Source: Cololabis saira (taxonomy: Eukaryota; Chordata; Actinopteri; Beloniformes; Belonidae). From it: 64,000 nucleotides of DNA. The position numbers and the translations under genes are program-made. The notes under the pieces were generated by a model. That model saw only the letters and a list, made by a program, of their open reading frames with translations, was not told the DNA's origin and made no database searches. Shown here piece by piece: positions 32,517-44,884 of this stretch; the stretch's first letter is position 1; each line of letters opens with the position of its first letter. The stretch lies in contig NC_084599.1 of assembly GCF_033807715.1 (NCBI RefSeq), positions 26,840,125 through 26,904,124 of the forward strand, in the 5' to 3' direction.

Positions 32517-33030
32517 ACACCCACACGTAAAGGTTTCACGCGCGCGTAAAACTCATTATATATATAAAAAAATCTGTGTCCCTTTAGGGAAGAAATGAGG
32601 GGCTCCGTGGAGCCCCTAAACGCTCTACGAAGCCCCTCATTTGTTCTGTCCTAAAGCGGTGGGTGAAGAGGAGGTTCCCGGCGTGTCACCGCGGCTGCAG
32701 CAGCAGCACCAGAGTTCTGACTGACGCTGTGCTTCACACACAGGGACACGATCAGCGCTATTTTATTATAAGTCTGATATATGTTGTGATATGTGATGAC
32801 ATTATTAAGAGTATGACATGAATCTGGCTTCATTTCACCACCTCATAGCCTGCGTCGCCAGTTCCCCGTGTCTTAAGTAAATTCTTACGGGAGGATCCGG
32901 GTTGCCGTAGAGATACGCAGATCTTTCGGTGAGTTTTTTCTTTTTAGATCCCAGCCTTTGCGTAGAAGGTGGCTTGCGCATCTTTCAGGCCCTTTTTGTG
33001 CGCAAGCAAGCTTTATAGATGAGGCCCCAG
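32517..33030. mobile_element. Harbinger/other DNA transposon right-end fragment
   Basis: The right border TTATAGATGAGGCCCC (33012-33027), preceded by AAAAAGGGCCTG-type inverted sequence, GCGCAAGCAAGC and CTTTGCGTAGAAGG, matches the common fish element ending in TTTATAAATGAGGCCCC. The matching left end (GGGGCCTCAT...) is absent; a hairpin with arms AAATGAGGGGCT (32594-32605) and AGCCCCTCATTT (32630-32641) lies near the left. Superfamily call is tentative. Confidence 0.45.
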
Positions 33031-35665
33031 GAGAGTTTATAAGAAGCAATGCATTTATTTCTAATATGACTGATTGACTATCAGTTCTCCAAATGACTAG
33101 CCGCTTCCTCTAGGAATCTTCCAGGCTTAGAGAAGTAACCACCCGTTTGTATTAACCCAATGTTGGCTAAACATGACTTGCTGAGCGACTTGGCTGTGGC
33201 CTGTAAGAAGAAAAACAGACTGGTCTTCAAAAACCAATCAAATGACTGAATGCTTTGTCTATTGTTTTATACACAGTGTATGGGTGATACACAGGGGAAA
33301 CAAACTTTTCAGAGGCTTCAGTCAGCTGGCCTTTTAGAAAACACCTTGCTTCAACATTAGGCATTTTTTTTGTTTCACACAGCAACTTTTATCGTAGTCT
33401 CCTATCCACAGGGCCTGTGTCGTTGACATTTATGCTTGTCTGTTGTTTATGTAACCAAGAACCAAGAAAAAGTTTTTTTAAGGCTCACAAAAGAGAATCG
33501 AAATTTTAATCTTGTTAAAGTGACTGAAACTTTATTATATTGTACCTTTCGGACCCTTTACACTAAATCACTGTGTCAGTGACTATTTGTCAGGGACTAT
33601 ACAAAAAAGCTCTACAACGCACAGATTTTCCATGTCTTTAAATGTCATTTAAAGGCTATCTTTGTGATCAGTTGGTCAACTTGGAGTGAGTTCAGCACAG
33701 TCCGACCCAGATCATTAAGCTGTTTGATCTCACCCCCAAACACAGCGGCACAGTGTCTCCTGACATGTCCTGGGAACAGGGAATTTCACAACAAACAGGT
33801 GATTAGCATCGGAGGGGAAACAAATGGTGGACCTGAATCAGAACCAGTGCTGCAACCTTATAGGGAAGATTACTGGCAGGTGGAGCCAATTGGCCAACAA
33901 TGGACCAGTCGCGAGCTCGAAGAGCAGATGATTGCTGACAGATGGAAGCCTCCAAGTCTAAGAAGAAAGCAATCAGGTGGGAGAGGAAGATGTGGGGGGT
34001 CAGATGGAGAAGGGCAGCGCCACGGTTGCTACCATGCAGATGAAAGGCCGGCATGATGTCAGCCTGACTCAGCGTATACAACCACACTTACCTTGGCCCC
34101 AGGCGAGGCTGATGTAATGACTCCCTCCCGATGTTGTGTAGGGTTATGTGTCGCCGTTGGGTTTAGAAAGGTCACAAGAAGCAGCTGATATATTACTACT
34201 ACTACCAGACTACTGCAGTGGGGTTACTCCAGAAGCTACCCATTTCAAAGACTTCACATGCTCTCGTGTGAAGATTTTAACAGCTTCTACGACACGCATC
34301 TTTCGTAGTATTTACTTTTAGAATGAATTATTTTCAAATTTTTTGAACTGCTTCTGTTTATGAACTTTTATGAAAGCAAATGAAAATGTCAACATTGTAC
34401 AAATACATTGCAATGCCACGTTAAAAAGAAGAAAAAAAAGTTATGCAACTCCAATGACCTTTACATTAATATTGTAGGATGCCCATGAAATGTTGATAAG
34501 TTACAAACAGAAGATTAGAGAGGAAGAAAGGAGGAGTAATCAATTAGGAATCAGAATTAATTAGTTTGCAGCTCCATACAGAAACACTTGGAGTAACTCC
34601 TGAGTGAAAGAGGAGTCAGTCAGACACTGGGATCTTCTGGTTATATGTATACATAGTTTTAACACTTTATTTCTTTCATTTCACATGTGTTAGTTTTATT
34701 TTGATTTTCAAAATAATTCAAATACACCTTGTTTGCACTAAGATATACTGATTTTAATCTAATCTAGGTATGTTATTTTCATGCAGGGATCTTGCATGAT
34801 CCCAGAGAAGATGTCAGGGAACCAAGTTAAAGTTTAAAACATCATATGACTACATATAAAGTTTTTTCTGCTTTTTGAAAACTTAATAAATATTAACCTT
34901 AACATTATTAAAACAATACTGAAAATAATTAACTGAGTGAGTCCACACTGTATCCTTTCTGCCTCTCTTACTGTGCAAAGGAACAATTTCCAGCCGTTTA
35001 CAATCTTAGGCACCACGTGGAATAGATAAGAAGGTTAATAAGATAAGAAGCTCAGTGTTTTACTCATTTCAGTGTGCATGCTCGTAGCTAAGAGTGTATT
35101 ACATATATCTTTTTCCACAGCTTGGTAATAGTTGATGTGGGGAAAGATCAAAGTTTGAGTCAAAATAGAGGGTCATTATGAAGGTCAGTGAAACAACAGT
35201 AAACAACAATAAACACACATTAAAGTCTTTGACTGTGATTTCAAGTGATATTCAATATCAGTTTGAAATGGGAATGGAAAAGCTCTCCCATGTTAAACTC
35301 CATCTATGATCTCCATCTGACATCTAGAATCCATAATGTACTAATCATTAGATTTCCAGCTTTTCTGTTTCCGCCCAATGCTGCATTACTTCCCTGCCTG
35401 CTGCTTCCTTTTTTGACGGTATTATAAAATGCATCACTTTCCCTGAAGAGACACCTCCCCATGTCTCTGCCGTTTTACTAAACAGGTGATATACATTTTC
35501 CAATTAGTACAACCATTTTATGCACAGGCCCCTGCAATCCTCGGTCCTCCACAAGAGGATTGGGAACTTGAAGGTTATTTGCAGTATTTTGGCCATTTTT
35601 TGGATGGTGCCTTTCTGGACAGAAGTCTCCAACTTTGTTACTGGAATGCGTTGGAGCCTCTCTCT
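33031..35665. other. Non-coding stretch, no recognised gene
   Basis: The longest ORF (130 codons, plus, 33664-34056) overlaps a 94-codon ORF on the other strand. It is Arg/Gly-rich at its end and has no recognised domain. No TE border or exon supported. Confidence 0.45.
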
Positions 35666-35669
35666 GAAG

Positions 35670-35938
35670 CTTGCTCAGTGATCAGAATCAAAAGCAGAAT
35701 CAGAATGACTTCATTGCCAGTGTCAGTGAAACAGGTTCACAGATTAGGAAATTGCTCTGATGTAATGGTGCAAATAACATAAAATAACAGAAAATGTAAA
35801 AAAAGAACAAAAGATCAAATAAGATGAGTAAACATTTTAAACAAGTAAGAGGGCATGCAGGATTAAAATATAGTTAATGAAAATGAAGGGAAGAAGCTGT
35901 TCATATAGCGGGAGGTTCTGGTCCGGATGGATGCTTAA
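35670..35938 (-). mobile_element. LINE 3'-region fragment (GAATCAGAATGAC type)
   Basis: AGAATCAGAATGACTTCATT, TGCCAGTGTCAGTGAAACAG, GTTCACAGATTAGG, GCTCTGATGTAATGGTGCA, then AAGAAGCTGTTCATATAGCG and GGAGGTTCTGGTCCGGATGG: the inverted 3' region of a common fish LINE, tail on the left. Confidence 0.65.
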
Positions 35939-35969
35939 TTGAAGCATAATTGGTTAACAAAAAAAAAAA

Positions 35970-36665
35970 AAGTGGTTCAGCTCATGGTTAATTGTTCTTT
36001 ATTCAAAAAGAACTGATTTTTTTACGTGTAAATTAGAAAATTTTATTTTCTTTTGTTGGTATACGCTCCAGTGGGAAAATATGCCATTTGTTATTGTTAA
36101 GTTATGGCTGCACTGTAAAGTAGTTGTGTGCCTTCTCTTGTTTTTTCTTTTCCATCGTCATCTTTAAAAAAAAAATTCATTGTATTTTACAGAAATTACT
36201 CATAAAAACATATTACCATGGTTTACCATGATAGCATCGTGCATCTGTTAAATGAGTTACTGAGTGGAATGTATTTCAAAAAGTACAAGAGTTTCAGTGA
36301 TTAACTGGATTATACAACCGACTGTTGCAGCTAAGCAATCTGATTTTTACATTTGGAGTATTGACACACAGGAAACCCCAAGCGGAAAAACCTTGATGTT
36401 TCGTCTCCGTAATGCTTTATTAAAGCATTATGATTTAAAGACGAGACCACTTCTAACTGTAAAGGTCTGTTGCCAAATACATGGAGCTACTAGGAAAATC
36501 AGAGTAGACAGAAGGAACAGGGAAAGGTTTCCACTCCATCAGCACATACTGTTGAGATGCCCCTTAGCAAGGCATTGTAAACTTCTACAAAGAATGAACT
36601 CAGAGCCTGACAATACTCTGAGGGAGCCTTTTTCTTCATTTATTCCAAGCAAATCTATTCTTATC
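35970..36665 (+). repeat. Duplicated 0.7-kb segment, copy 2
   Basis: Partner of 28139-28895 at 7.8 kb distance and in the same orientation. Its left edge is preceded by an A-run (35960-35973) directly after a LINE fragment. Confidence 0.8.
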
Positions 36666-36668
36666 TGA
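36264..36668 (+). CDS. 134-codon ORF in duplicated segment copy 2, function unknown
   Basis: Encodes a basic protein of 134 residues beginning MECISKSTRVSVINWIIQPT. Residues from about 51 contain KTLMFRLRNALLKHYDLKT, then QIHGATRKIRV and LLRCPLARHCK, in the order found in copy 1. No domain, signal peptide or membrane segment is visible. This is the longest open frame outside the LINEs in this half of the window, but length alone is weak evidence in a 64-kb sample. Promoter, splice sites and codon bias do not add support. It may be chance or a decayed repeat peptide. Confidence 0.2.
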   Translation: MECISKSTRVSVINWIIQPTVAAKQSDFYIWSIDTQETPSGKTLMFRLRNALLKHYDLKTRPLLTVKVCCQIHGATRKIRVDRRNRERFPLHQHILLRCPLARHCKLLQRMNSEPDNTLREPFSSFIPSKSILI

Positions 36669-36669
36669 T

Positions 36670-39078
36670 TACCTTGCCGCTGAAAGTACACCTTGGAGGA
36701 GAACCCCTTTTTTTTCTCTTCTAGATCAACTTTCTCTGGGCTTATTTTTCAGTAGTTTTCCTTCTCAATCCGATAACCAGAGCTATGGGTCTTTGTTTGG
36801 CAACCACCAGTGCCTCAGTAGTGTTTAGGTTAATGGAGACTCACAGATCTGCCATCTCAGGTTAGTCATAAAGGTTATCAAGGCTTGTTATTGAGGTTTG
36901 GTCTAAGGCCCAATACGTTATCTGATTCCTACACTTTTTCTCAGATAATGATGATAAATCCCCCTGTACTTTTGTCTGGGCTCCCTCCATCTTTGTTGGG
37001 CCGCGTCAACCTCTACTTGTGATAGTTAAATCCGTTTGCAGCCTCTCCTCAACTAATGAACCATTCTATTTAGGAAAGCATCTTCCTGATGTCTGCCATT
37101 CTGATTCAAGTCATAGACATTTTTTTCCCTTTATCCAACCTGTCGATCCATGTCAGGTGATGTAAATTCAAAATTCAAATTAATTAAGAGCTCATGAGTC
37201 AACGTCATAAAGTTCATGCATTTACAAACACAATCTGACATGTGAGGACAACATCTCCATCCACCGCGTCAACAATGACGAATCAAGGGAGGACATCTGG
37301 AAAACATGACAGGGGGGCAAATACAATTATACATTGAGATGCAGCTATAATTAAACATTTTCAGTGGAGTGGCAGTACACCTGGAAGTAGAAGAGACAGT
37401 GAGACTATCATCAGCATGGCGCCATAATTATTTTAACACTGGACGTTATTCCGGCTGTTACCATAGCAGAGTCTGGTCCTGTGCAGCTAGCAATTACTTC
37501 AAAGACAGAGACAGAACAGAGTACACAAAAAGAGACACACAAGGAGGAAAAAACACAAGTTGATGGTTGCAGAAAGACAAAAAAACCCTGTTGTGGTGTA
37601 GTTTACTACAGAAGAAGAAAGGACGTTCTATTCAGTAAGACGGATGGGTGCCATCATATTAATGTGGAAATGTAATTATTATCATGTAAATGTGTTCTCA
37701 GCTGTGTGTTCTCTGACATTACTAGTATTACTAATTGAGAAGTGAGACTGTCCAATGCACTCTGTGACCAATGCTTAAAGTGTCTGTGATTGTGACTGTA
37801 GCCATGCCGTGGTATAACACAACCATCACTGCAACTGTGGCTGTAACTGTGTTTAGGCTTTGGTTAACATGATTAAGGGTGATTGAGGGTGTTTATGATG
37901 TTTGTAACAATACCTACATGCAGCGGTAAGCCGAGGAATTAATGAACACCTGAGGTTTGCTTGTCGCACATATGTAATATACCAGAAATGCAGCAGTTTG
38001 AATGGCTAAAGTACAGCTAAACCATAGAAGAGCCACAGTTCTCACCGCAAATGCAGTTGAAGACTGAGCAGAAAACATATCCACAACCTCAGCTTCACCC
38101 AGCACAGCCCAGCAAATCAGCTGCAGCTGTGCTCAGATCCAGTAGCTGCATAGGTTGCAGGTTGTCCCTCTGCAAAGAGTAATGAGCAACGAATACATCA
38201 TGTAAAATGTCCGCTATCCCTGCTGTAGCTTCTGCAGACTGAGTTATACTTTACAATAATAGTTCACATGGCTCGGGGGAATGCAAACATTGTCAGATAA
38301 TTTAATATATGAATGTGACAACAATTTTTATGAAGTAAGATCAAATCACAGCTGACAAAAATACAACAAACACAGACTTCTGTTCAAATAACATTTCATT
38401 ATGTCACGTTGCTCATTTGCTGGATAAAACAATCCAGATTAATGGCCTCAGCAACGGAGCAAAACTAAAAATGTATTTATGTCGGTATTAAAATGAGGTT
38501 GCTACACCAAAAAAAACGACACAGAGTGATTTATAATTCACTTCCCTTCACCATTTCCTTCAGCACCACCATTTTTATTTGTCAAAAATCCAAAAGAGGC
38601 CCCAGAGAAATAATTCAATAGATTCACATACGTGTATTTTTAAAACAATTATTTTGGATGGATGTCATTTTTGATAATACGCAAAAAGGCGTGTGGACAA
38701 CAAAGCCGAAGTTTACAGAACGTTCGAGTGCAAGGCAGTCTTCATATTCCAAATATGTTGCACAGGACCAATCGGTCCTGTAGCTGAGCAACATGCAAAC
38801 ACACAAAGCTTCATTTGCAAAGCAGATGGATCAGTTATATGATACCATTCCACTTAAGTAATGGTCTGGGTTGCTGGCTTTCTTATCCATGACAGCAAGG
38901 CAAAAATGGAAAGTATGAATTGAATAAATTTCTATTTTGCAGCTTTTCTAATCCCAAAATAACCTGGCAATTATTGTACCACTATTTATGTTTTGCATAT
39001 TAGGAATATGAGCCCTCCTGCCTCACAGCAAAAAAAGTTCCCACTTTGAATCTCAGCTGCAAATGACAAGCATTTATC
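36670..39078. other. Non-coding stretch, no recognised gene
   Basis: No TE terminus, RNA gene or exon supported. ORFs are all 64 codons or shorter. Confidence 0.5.
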
Positions 39079-39079
39079 C

Positions 39080-39330
39080 TCATCCATCCATTATCTAGAC
39101 CCACGTATTCCTATTTAGGGTCATGGGAATCTGCTGGAGTCTATTCCAGGATTGACAGGGCGCCAGGCCATTGCAGGGCCAAATATATACACACAGCGAC
39201 ACACATTTATTCCTATGGCAATATAGAATCACCAGTTTACCTAACATACATGCTGTTGGACTGTGAGAGGAAACACTCGGAGACTCGGATGCTCAGAGAA
39301 AACCCATGCAAGCATGTATCCACGATGGAA
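39080..39330. mobile_element. CCATCC-type LINE-associated repeat
   Basis: CATCCATCCATTATCTAGAC, GGGTCATGGGAATCTGCTGG, CCTATGGCAATATAGAATCA, GTTGGACTGTGAGAGGAAAC and GAGAAAACCCATGCAAGCAT in family order. Same orientation as 12857-13921. Confidence 0.8.
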
Positions 39331-39362
39331 TTCCTACAAATGTTTCTTAATCTTAGCTGGGG

Positions 39363-39490
39363 ATTGTAAGTAAGTAAAGTTTATTTTTTATAGCACCTTT
39401 CACAGACAGGGGAATGTCACAAGGTGCTTCACAAAAGAATAAACACAATACAATAAAAGTAAAATACAATAAAATCAAAAAGATACAACC
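39363..39490 (-). mobile_element. LINE 3'-end fragment (AGTTTATTT type)
   Basis: GTAAGTAAGTAAAGTTTATT, TTTATAGCACCTTTCACAGA, CAAGGTGCTTCACAAAAGAA, TAAACACAATACAATAAAA: another common fish 3'-UTR repeat with its poly-A side to the left. Confidence 0.55.
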
Positions 39491-42400
39491 AAAACCTCTT
39501 GGAGTAAAAACTGTGCTAAGATTAATCTATATATGACTGATTTAAACTGTAACCATAATTGTAACACATTAATTTAGCTATTTAGCTGTTGGCATTACTA
39601 TCTGTTTAAACTTTGTGGTTTCAGTATTGATGGTAGTGAAAAATGAAATGTGTATGCCTCAGCTAACCTCCCAACATTTTTTCTTGCAAAGGACGCCAAC
39701 AGCTTAATGGCAACTTGGTAGAAATACTTTTGCTTCTTGTCTTTTTGATGAAGATGTGGATGGCGCAATAATGCAGGCCTGTTTTTTCTTTGATTAGGCA
39801 GATTTTGCTGCATCATGGGCTCAGTTACACTGAAGGAAATTGCAACTGATTTAAATGATTGTAAGCAAATATTTTATCCATTTCAATATCAGTATATGAA
39901 GGTCCCTACTGTTGACATAGAGCTCAATAAAATCCCTCTGGTGCTACAAGATTTACCTATAGTCTAATCAGCACATAAAGTACTAATATTGAAACAGAAA
40001 AAAGTAGTGAATTTAAAAAAAAAAATTAAATTCCTTTGATTTAATGCTCAAGAAAAGTAAAACGCAATTCTCAAGGTACACTGGTGAACAACATTTATGG
40101 TTGAAATGCTGATCATCAGTGGTACGACACTATCAGAGCTGTCCAGTAAAAGAGCAACATAATTTATATTTTTAATGTATTACAGATACAAAAGGAAAGT
40201 TCAAAGACATTTCTTCACATTAAGCAATGCTGGAAGACATGCCATTGTGCTGTCACAGGTTGCTGTGCAGAGGTGGAGGATCTGAGCGCAGTAACATGCA
40301 GCAAGAATACAGCAAGACTTTACACGGAGAAAATGATGGCACGCAATGGCAAACAATAATGATGCTCTGGCAAGGAACAAAGGAAACCAGTATTATAAAC
40401 ACTGAAGGGGGTGATAACTACCTCAATTCTGATAACCTTAACCACAATTAAGTCAATTTTGGTGTAAGAGATAAACAAATCAAGCTACAATACATTCTGA
40501 GCATAATCACCTTAAGAGGACTTTTATGTGTTTTATGAGTTTATACAACAGTGAAGGTGAAGACTACTTTACGATACATGGTCTTAGTTGCAGTGACTCT
40601 AAAAGTGGATCGCCCTGGTTAAAAGAAGAAGACATGCCATGAGTTTTTATAAATATCAACATTATCAAGCTTCTGAAAACAAAGAATATGGTATGGTGGG
40701 CATTATGTAGGCATTTATTATTTATCTGAATATATTCAAATGGCAATATTAATGAAAAATATTCAACTTTGCAATACATGTAAATAATATAGTTCAAATA
40801 GTGTTTTATTTGGAGCAAGACCAATTGTTGAACATATCCATTTTTTATCTCACTATTTTACCTATTTATTTATTATATTTACAGCATAACTGTATAACAG
40901 TTGAGCACATTTTATCACTAGTGTATACCCTACGTATGTGAGTATATATGTTTGTGCACATTATACAACAGGCCATGCATTTAAAGCAGTACTTGATCTT
41001 TTGAAAAAGGAAATATTAGTTCAGTCATTCAGTCATTTAGTTCAGTCAAAAAAAACACAGCCTCTGGTCAGCTGTTTATATTTGATTTTAAAAGGTGAAG
41101 AAAGGAGAATGAGAGATTGTGGTTAAAGAAATGTGGAAGGAGGCTCAAATGAGCTAATATTTCAGTAAATGTAAAATCAGCTGGGTTTATTTTAAAGCAG
41201 CCCTCTATTTTTATAGTAATTTGTGCTGCTCATTTCATAATGTTAGTCTTGGACCCGGCTCGGTGAGAGCGGAGAGTTAGATTAGCCATCTGCACAGTAT
41301 AAACACAGACCTATTCAGCTAAGAAAAGGGGTGCAGGGATGAGATAATGCTAGTACTATCTTTTTGAAGTCATTTGTAGGAGCAGTCACAATACGTTCAT
41401 ATTCACCCACCAGCAATGCAAATGAGAAAGGCAGTTGACAAAGGCAGAATTAATTCCCTGCACAAGTACAACTGAGTATAATTAAATCATGTGTGCACAG
41501 GGTCTGGGCTCGGCCACATCAAAACAGTGTGAACCTTCCCTGCTCAGAGAGAAGCTGAGCCTGATGAGTATATGGCAAGGGCGTTGTCCATTAAAGAGAA
41601 CCCCTGATTTTTCTCACAGATCTCTGGGTTTGTAGAGCTGCTTTTCAGGTGGTCCTGTGGAAAGTCAGGCACCGAAGGGCTCCAGGGGTCTGTGCAGTGT
41701 TGAACTGTTTTCCTCCCGGTCCTGGTGTAAAGACCAAATGTTATTTTTCTCTCCTCTCTTTAACTCACTGTTCCACTTGTTTTCCCTTGCCTTAATGAGG
41801 CATCAAAGACCAGCAGGCCGTAGCATTGATTTTGTGTTGTGTGAAGTCATTGGACCGAAACTCCTCTTGTTTACTGGTGTTACGTGAAACATGCACAATA
41901 CTCAGTTGTATGAGGTTACAATTAAAGACATCAGCTGTGATGTAATACAACATTTCACGGAAGTGAAAAAAAAAAAATTGTGGGTTTCGGATTGGTCTCA
42001 CACTAAGACTTCTAGAGCTCAGTAATAAAATATCAAATTGTGCCACAAATGAGCAGAAAAGTGAAAGTGGCATTAACAACATAGTAACCGTAACTGTGGG
42101 GAGGGTTTTCTTTTACTACAGAGGAAGTGGAAGAATAGGTCAGGCAGCCCTGTAATGTCTTCATGTCCTCCTCCTCTCAAACCTTGATAAATCTTGAGAC
42201 TGACTTCATCTTCCTCATATAACGTCATTTCCTGAGAGGAAAAAATGGTTTCTATTATTTCTCTGACCGTCCTCAGAGCATAGTCTGTAACCAGAAATGT
42301 TCTATTTATTACACAGATGTTTTTTTTATTGCAGCAGATTTTCTCTCTTTTATTTATTTATTTCTTTTATTTTACAAATGTTTGCTTTCAGAATTCCACT

Positions 42401-43968
42401 GCACTACTGGCGGCACAGCTATCTCATATCATGATTAATCCACCTCTGTGCTTAACCATTAGGCAAGTGGTTGTTTTTTCATGATCTTTTGTCAATCTTT
42501 TTATTGAAGTATGTAATTTTTTAACCTTCTTTTGTCAGTCAGGCAGGACTTGACTCTGAAAGGATGGGATTCTTGTTTCCAGAACCTCATTTTAAACGGG
42601 AGGTTTCCATTTGATGACTCTCTCAGGTACCAGGTCATATTTGTGAAGATAAATCTGCACAGCAGAACAGCATATAGTAAAATTACTCCAGATTCTGAAA
42701 AATCTTCCTGCAGAGTCTCCATTTGCTTTTCTGAAAATTCTTGGAGTGGTGTTTTTCTCAACTCTCAGACCTCAAATTTGCTTCCAAGCATATGTTAACT
42801 TGTTTTTATCAATTACCCTAGAAACAAAAGGAATGTTTTATTTGTAAGCATATGGCTTCGAAATGTTAGGATAATTTGAGAAGCCAGAGGCAAAGCTTGC
42901 TTTAAAACGTTTTAAAACGTGCCTTACTTGCTTTCCCCTATAACCCTAAACCTAAGCTACAAACCTGGGAAGCCAGACCTCTATCTCTCCAACTACCCCA
43001 CTGGAACGAATATCTGACTGAAGAGCATCATGGACTTCACAGAGAACATGTGAATGCCGTGATTTTTTTCCTGCAGTCACAGGTGCCATCAGATGAATGA
43101 TAGATAAACATTCCACCGGGGCCCGGAAACAATTATCTTTGGTAGATATCAAGCACAGCATGTACACTCATTAAATAAAGCTCCTGTCAGTGGGATAAGG
43201 GCTTAATAAGAGCAAGGAAATCCGAACACTCTCCGTTAGGAATCAAAACATTTACCCCTGCAGGAGAACATAAGGGAGATAACCACAGATCATTCATTTG
43301 ACATCTCAATCAATACTGAAAAATCTAATAATATGGAAATAGATTAATAGATTAAATAGATTAAAATTTCCAACACACCTACTTATTGATTATGCCACTC
43401 GACACAACAAATGTATACTGAAATTATATGTACGTAAAATAAGCATGTTCAAATGTCTTTTTTGCTAAAAAGAAAAAAGGAAAAAAATTGGGTCAAAGAT
43501 GATTTTTCTTTTTCAACACAGGGATTAATTTGCTTCCAGTCTATTAACTGGCATTTCATGACCTCATTCTGTGTTGACTAAATAGAAGAATAGGTGTTTT
43601 TAATTGCATCCAATATTTGCATATATCGCATGTGGGATGTGCTGAAACAGCCTCAGTACTGACTGCGAGTTATTATTGCTACAAGAATGAATCATGAAAT
43701 GTTTTGCTTCTTGTTTTTCTTTTCTTTTCTTATACACTGACTGATAATAAGCTGAAGCAGCTGTGACATAGTGGGTAGAGTCAGTTGCCCTCCTCATACT
43801 GCTGTTCCCAAGACTGGATGAATAGCGGGGTCTTGTCAGAAAGGACTCCTAATGTTTAAAGAAAAGAAAAATAAGGTGACAGCCCCTATTGGGAAAATAA
43901 GAAACAAGTAGCTTTTGATTAATAGTAAGCCACGGCACAACATCTGTTGAAAGGACTTAAGTCTAGAT
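39491..43968. other. Non-coding stretch, no recognised gene
   Basis: No exon or TE border. ORFs of 62-96 codons are unrecognisable. 41395-41560 is compositionally unlike its flanks and may be a conserved element (see findings). GTTTTAAAAC-type units repeat at 42902-42919. Confidence 0.5.
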
Positions 43969-43970
43969 TA

Positions 43971-44609
43971 AGGCCCCGTTTACACGGGGCAAAAACGGAG
44001 GCGTTTTCATGCGTTTTGGCCGTTCGTTTACACGAAAACGGAGGTCAAAGCCCCCAAAAACGATAATTTCTGAAAACTCCGGCCAAAGTGGAGATTTTCA
44101 AAAACTCAGTTTTCACGTTTGCGTCTAAACAGAGAAAACAGAGGAAAACAGAGATTTACGTCACATTATGCGACAGAAACGTCACCAGCAGCGTCATGAG
44201 TGCGACCTGTGTTTACAATTTGTTTGGCCACCGTCAATATTTTCTTTTATTTTACCTGTTTTAAATTCTCTCAGACTCTCGTTCCGTCTTGGAAGTAAAG
44301 CCTGAATTATGGTCCCGCGTTAAATCGACACAGAGCCTACGGCGTAGGGTACGCAGCGATGCGCGCCGTACGGTGTGCGTCGCCGCGTACCCTACGCCGT
44401 AGGCTCTGCGTTAGTGTAACGCGGAACCATAAATCAGCCTTAACTGGAAGTTACACGTGTCATTTGTTGATGTTTTTCCAGGATTCTGATTGGCTGGCAC
44501 GACGTTAACAGCGTTTTCATGCGGGTTCGTGTAAACGAGGATATTTTTGAAAACGTAGAGGGGAAAATATCCGTCTTTGTAAATACCCGGCTACGTGTAA
44601 ACGTGGCCT
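43971..44609. mobile_element. Composite DNA transposon, copy A (carries palindromic MITE copy 3)
   Basis: Ends AGGCCCCGTTTACACGGGG at the left and, inverted from the right, AGGCCACGTTTACACGTAGC. The body has CGTTTTGGCCGTTCGTTTAC, ACTCCGGCCAAAGTGGAGAT and TTTTCACGTTTGCGTCTAAA on the left and TGTCATTTGTTGATGTTTTT on the right. No coding capacity. An almost collinear inverted copy is at 49294-49993. Flanking target duplication is not clear for this copy (AAGTCT is nearby on both sides but offset by a few bases). Confidence 0.85.
44299..44440. mobile_element. Palindromic MITE, copy 3 of 5, nested in composite copy A
   Basis: 142 bp from AGCCTGAATTATGGTCCCGC to CGGAACCATAAATCAGCCT, flanked by a 3-bp TAA duplication (44296-44298 and 44441-44443). 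The core GAGCCTACGGCGTAGGGTAC pairs with GTACCCTACGCCGTAGGCTC. TAA/TTA flanks and palindromic structure are the PIF/Harbinger MITE pattern. Confidence 0.88.
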
Positions 44610-44884
44610 AAGTCTTCCCTTATCAGACTTACTGATTGATTGTAAATTGTCTCCCACATACACTTTGCAACTGTCAACAATCATGGGTGAGTTGCACTGC
44701 TGTGCATGGTCCACCTCAGAAGTTGAGAAAAGCTGAACTTTTGGTGCTAGTTTATAGTTGTTTTTTTTATTTTACTTCTTCTTCTTAAAACTGCTGTAGA
44801 TCATGTTTGAATTCCACAATTTCCAAAGCAGTCATTAACCACAAATGACTTGCATCTGCCTAACTGGGATTCCTCTGTTTTACT
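44610..44884. other. Spacer, nothing recognised
   Basis: About 275 bp between two transposons, AT-rich. Confidence 0.5.

Noticed and set aside
32028..32598. 139- and 104-codon plus-strand ORFs
   Set aside because: Antisense shadows of the minus-strand LINE reverse transcriptase.
33664..34056. 130-codon ORF with Arg/Gly-rich end
   Set aside because: No domain or splice context; an antisense ORF covers the same DNA.
43765..43850. Possible degenerate tRNA-like SINE (GTGGGTAGAGTCAGTTGCCC)
   Set aside because: Only one box-like motif; B box and tail not convincing.
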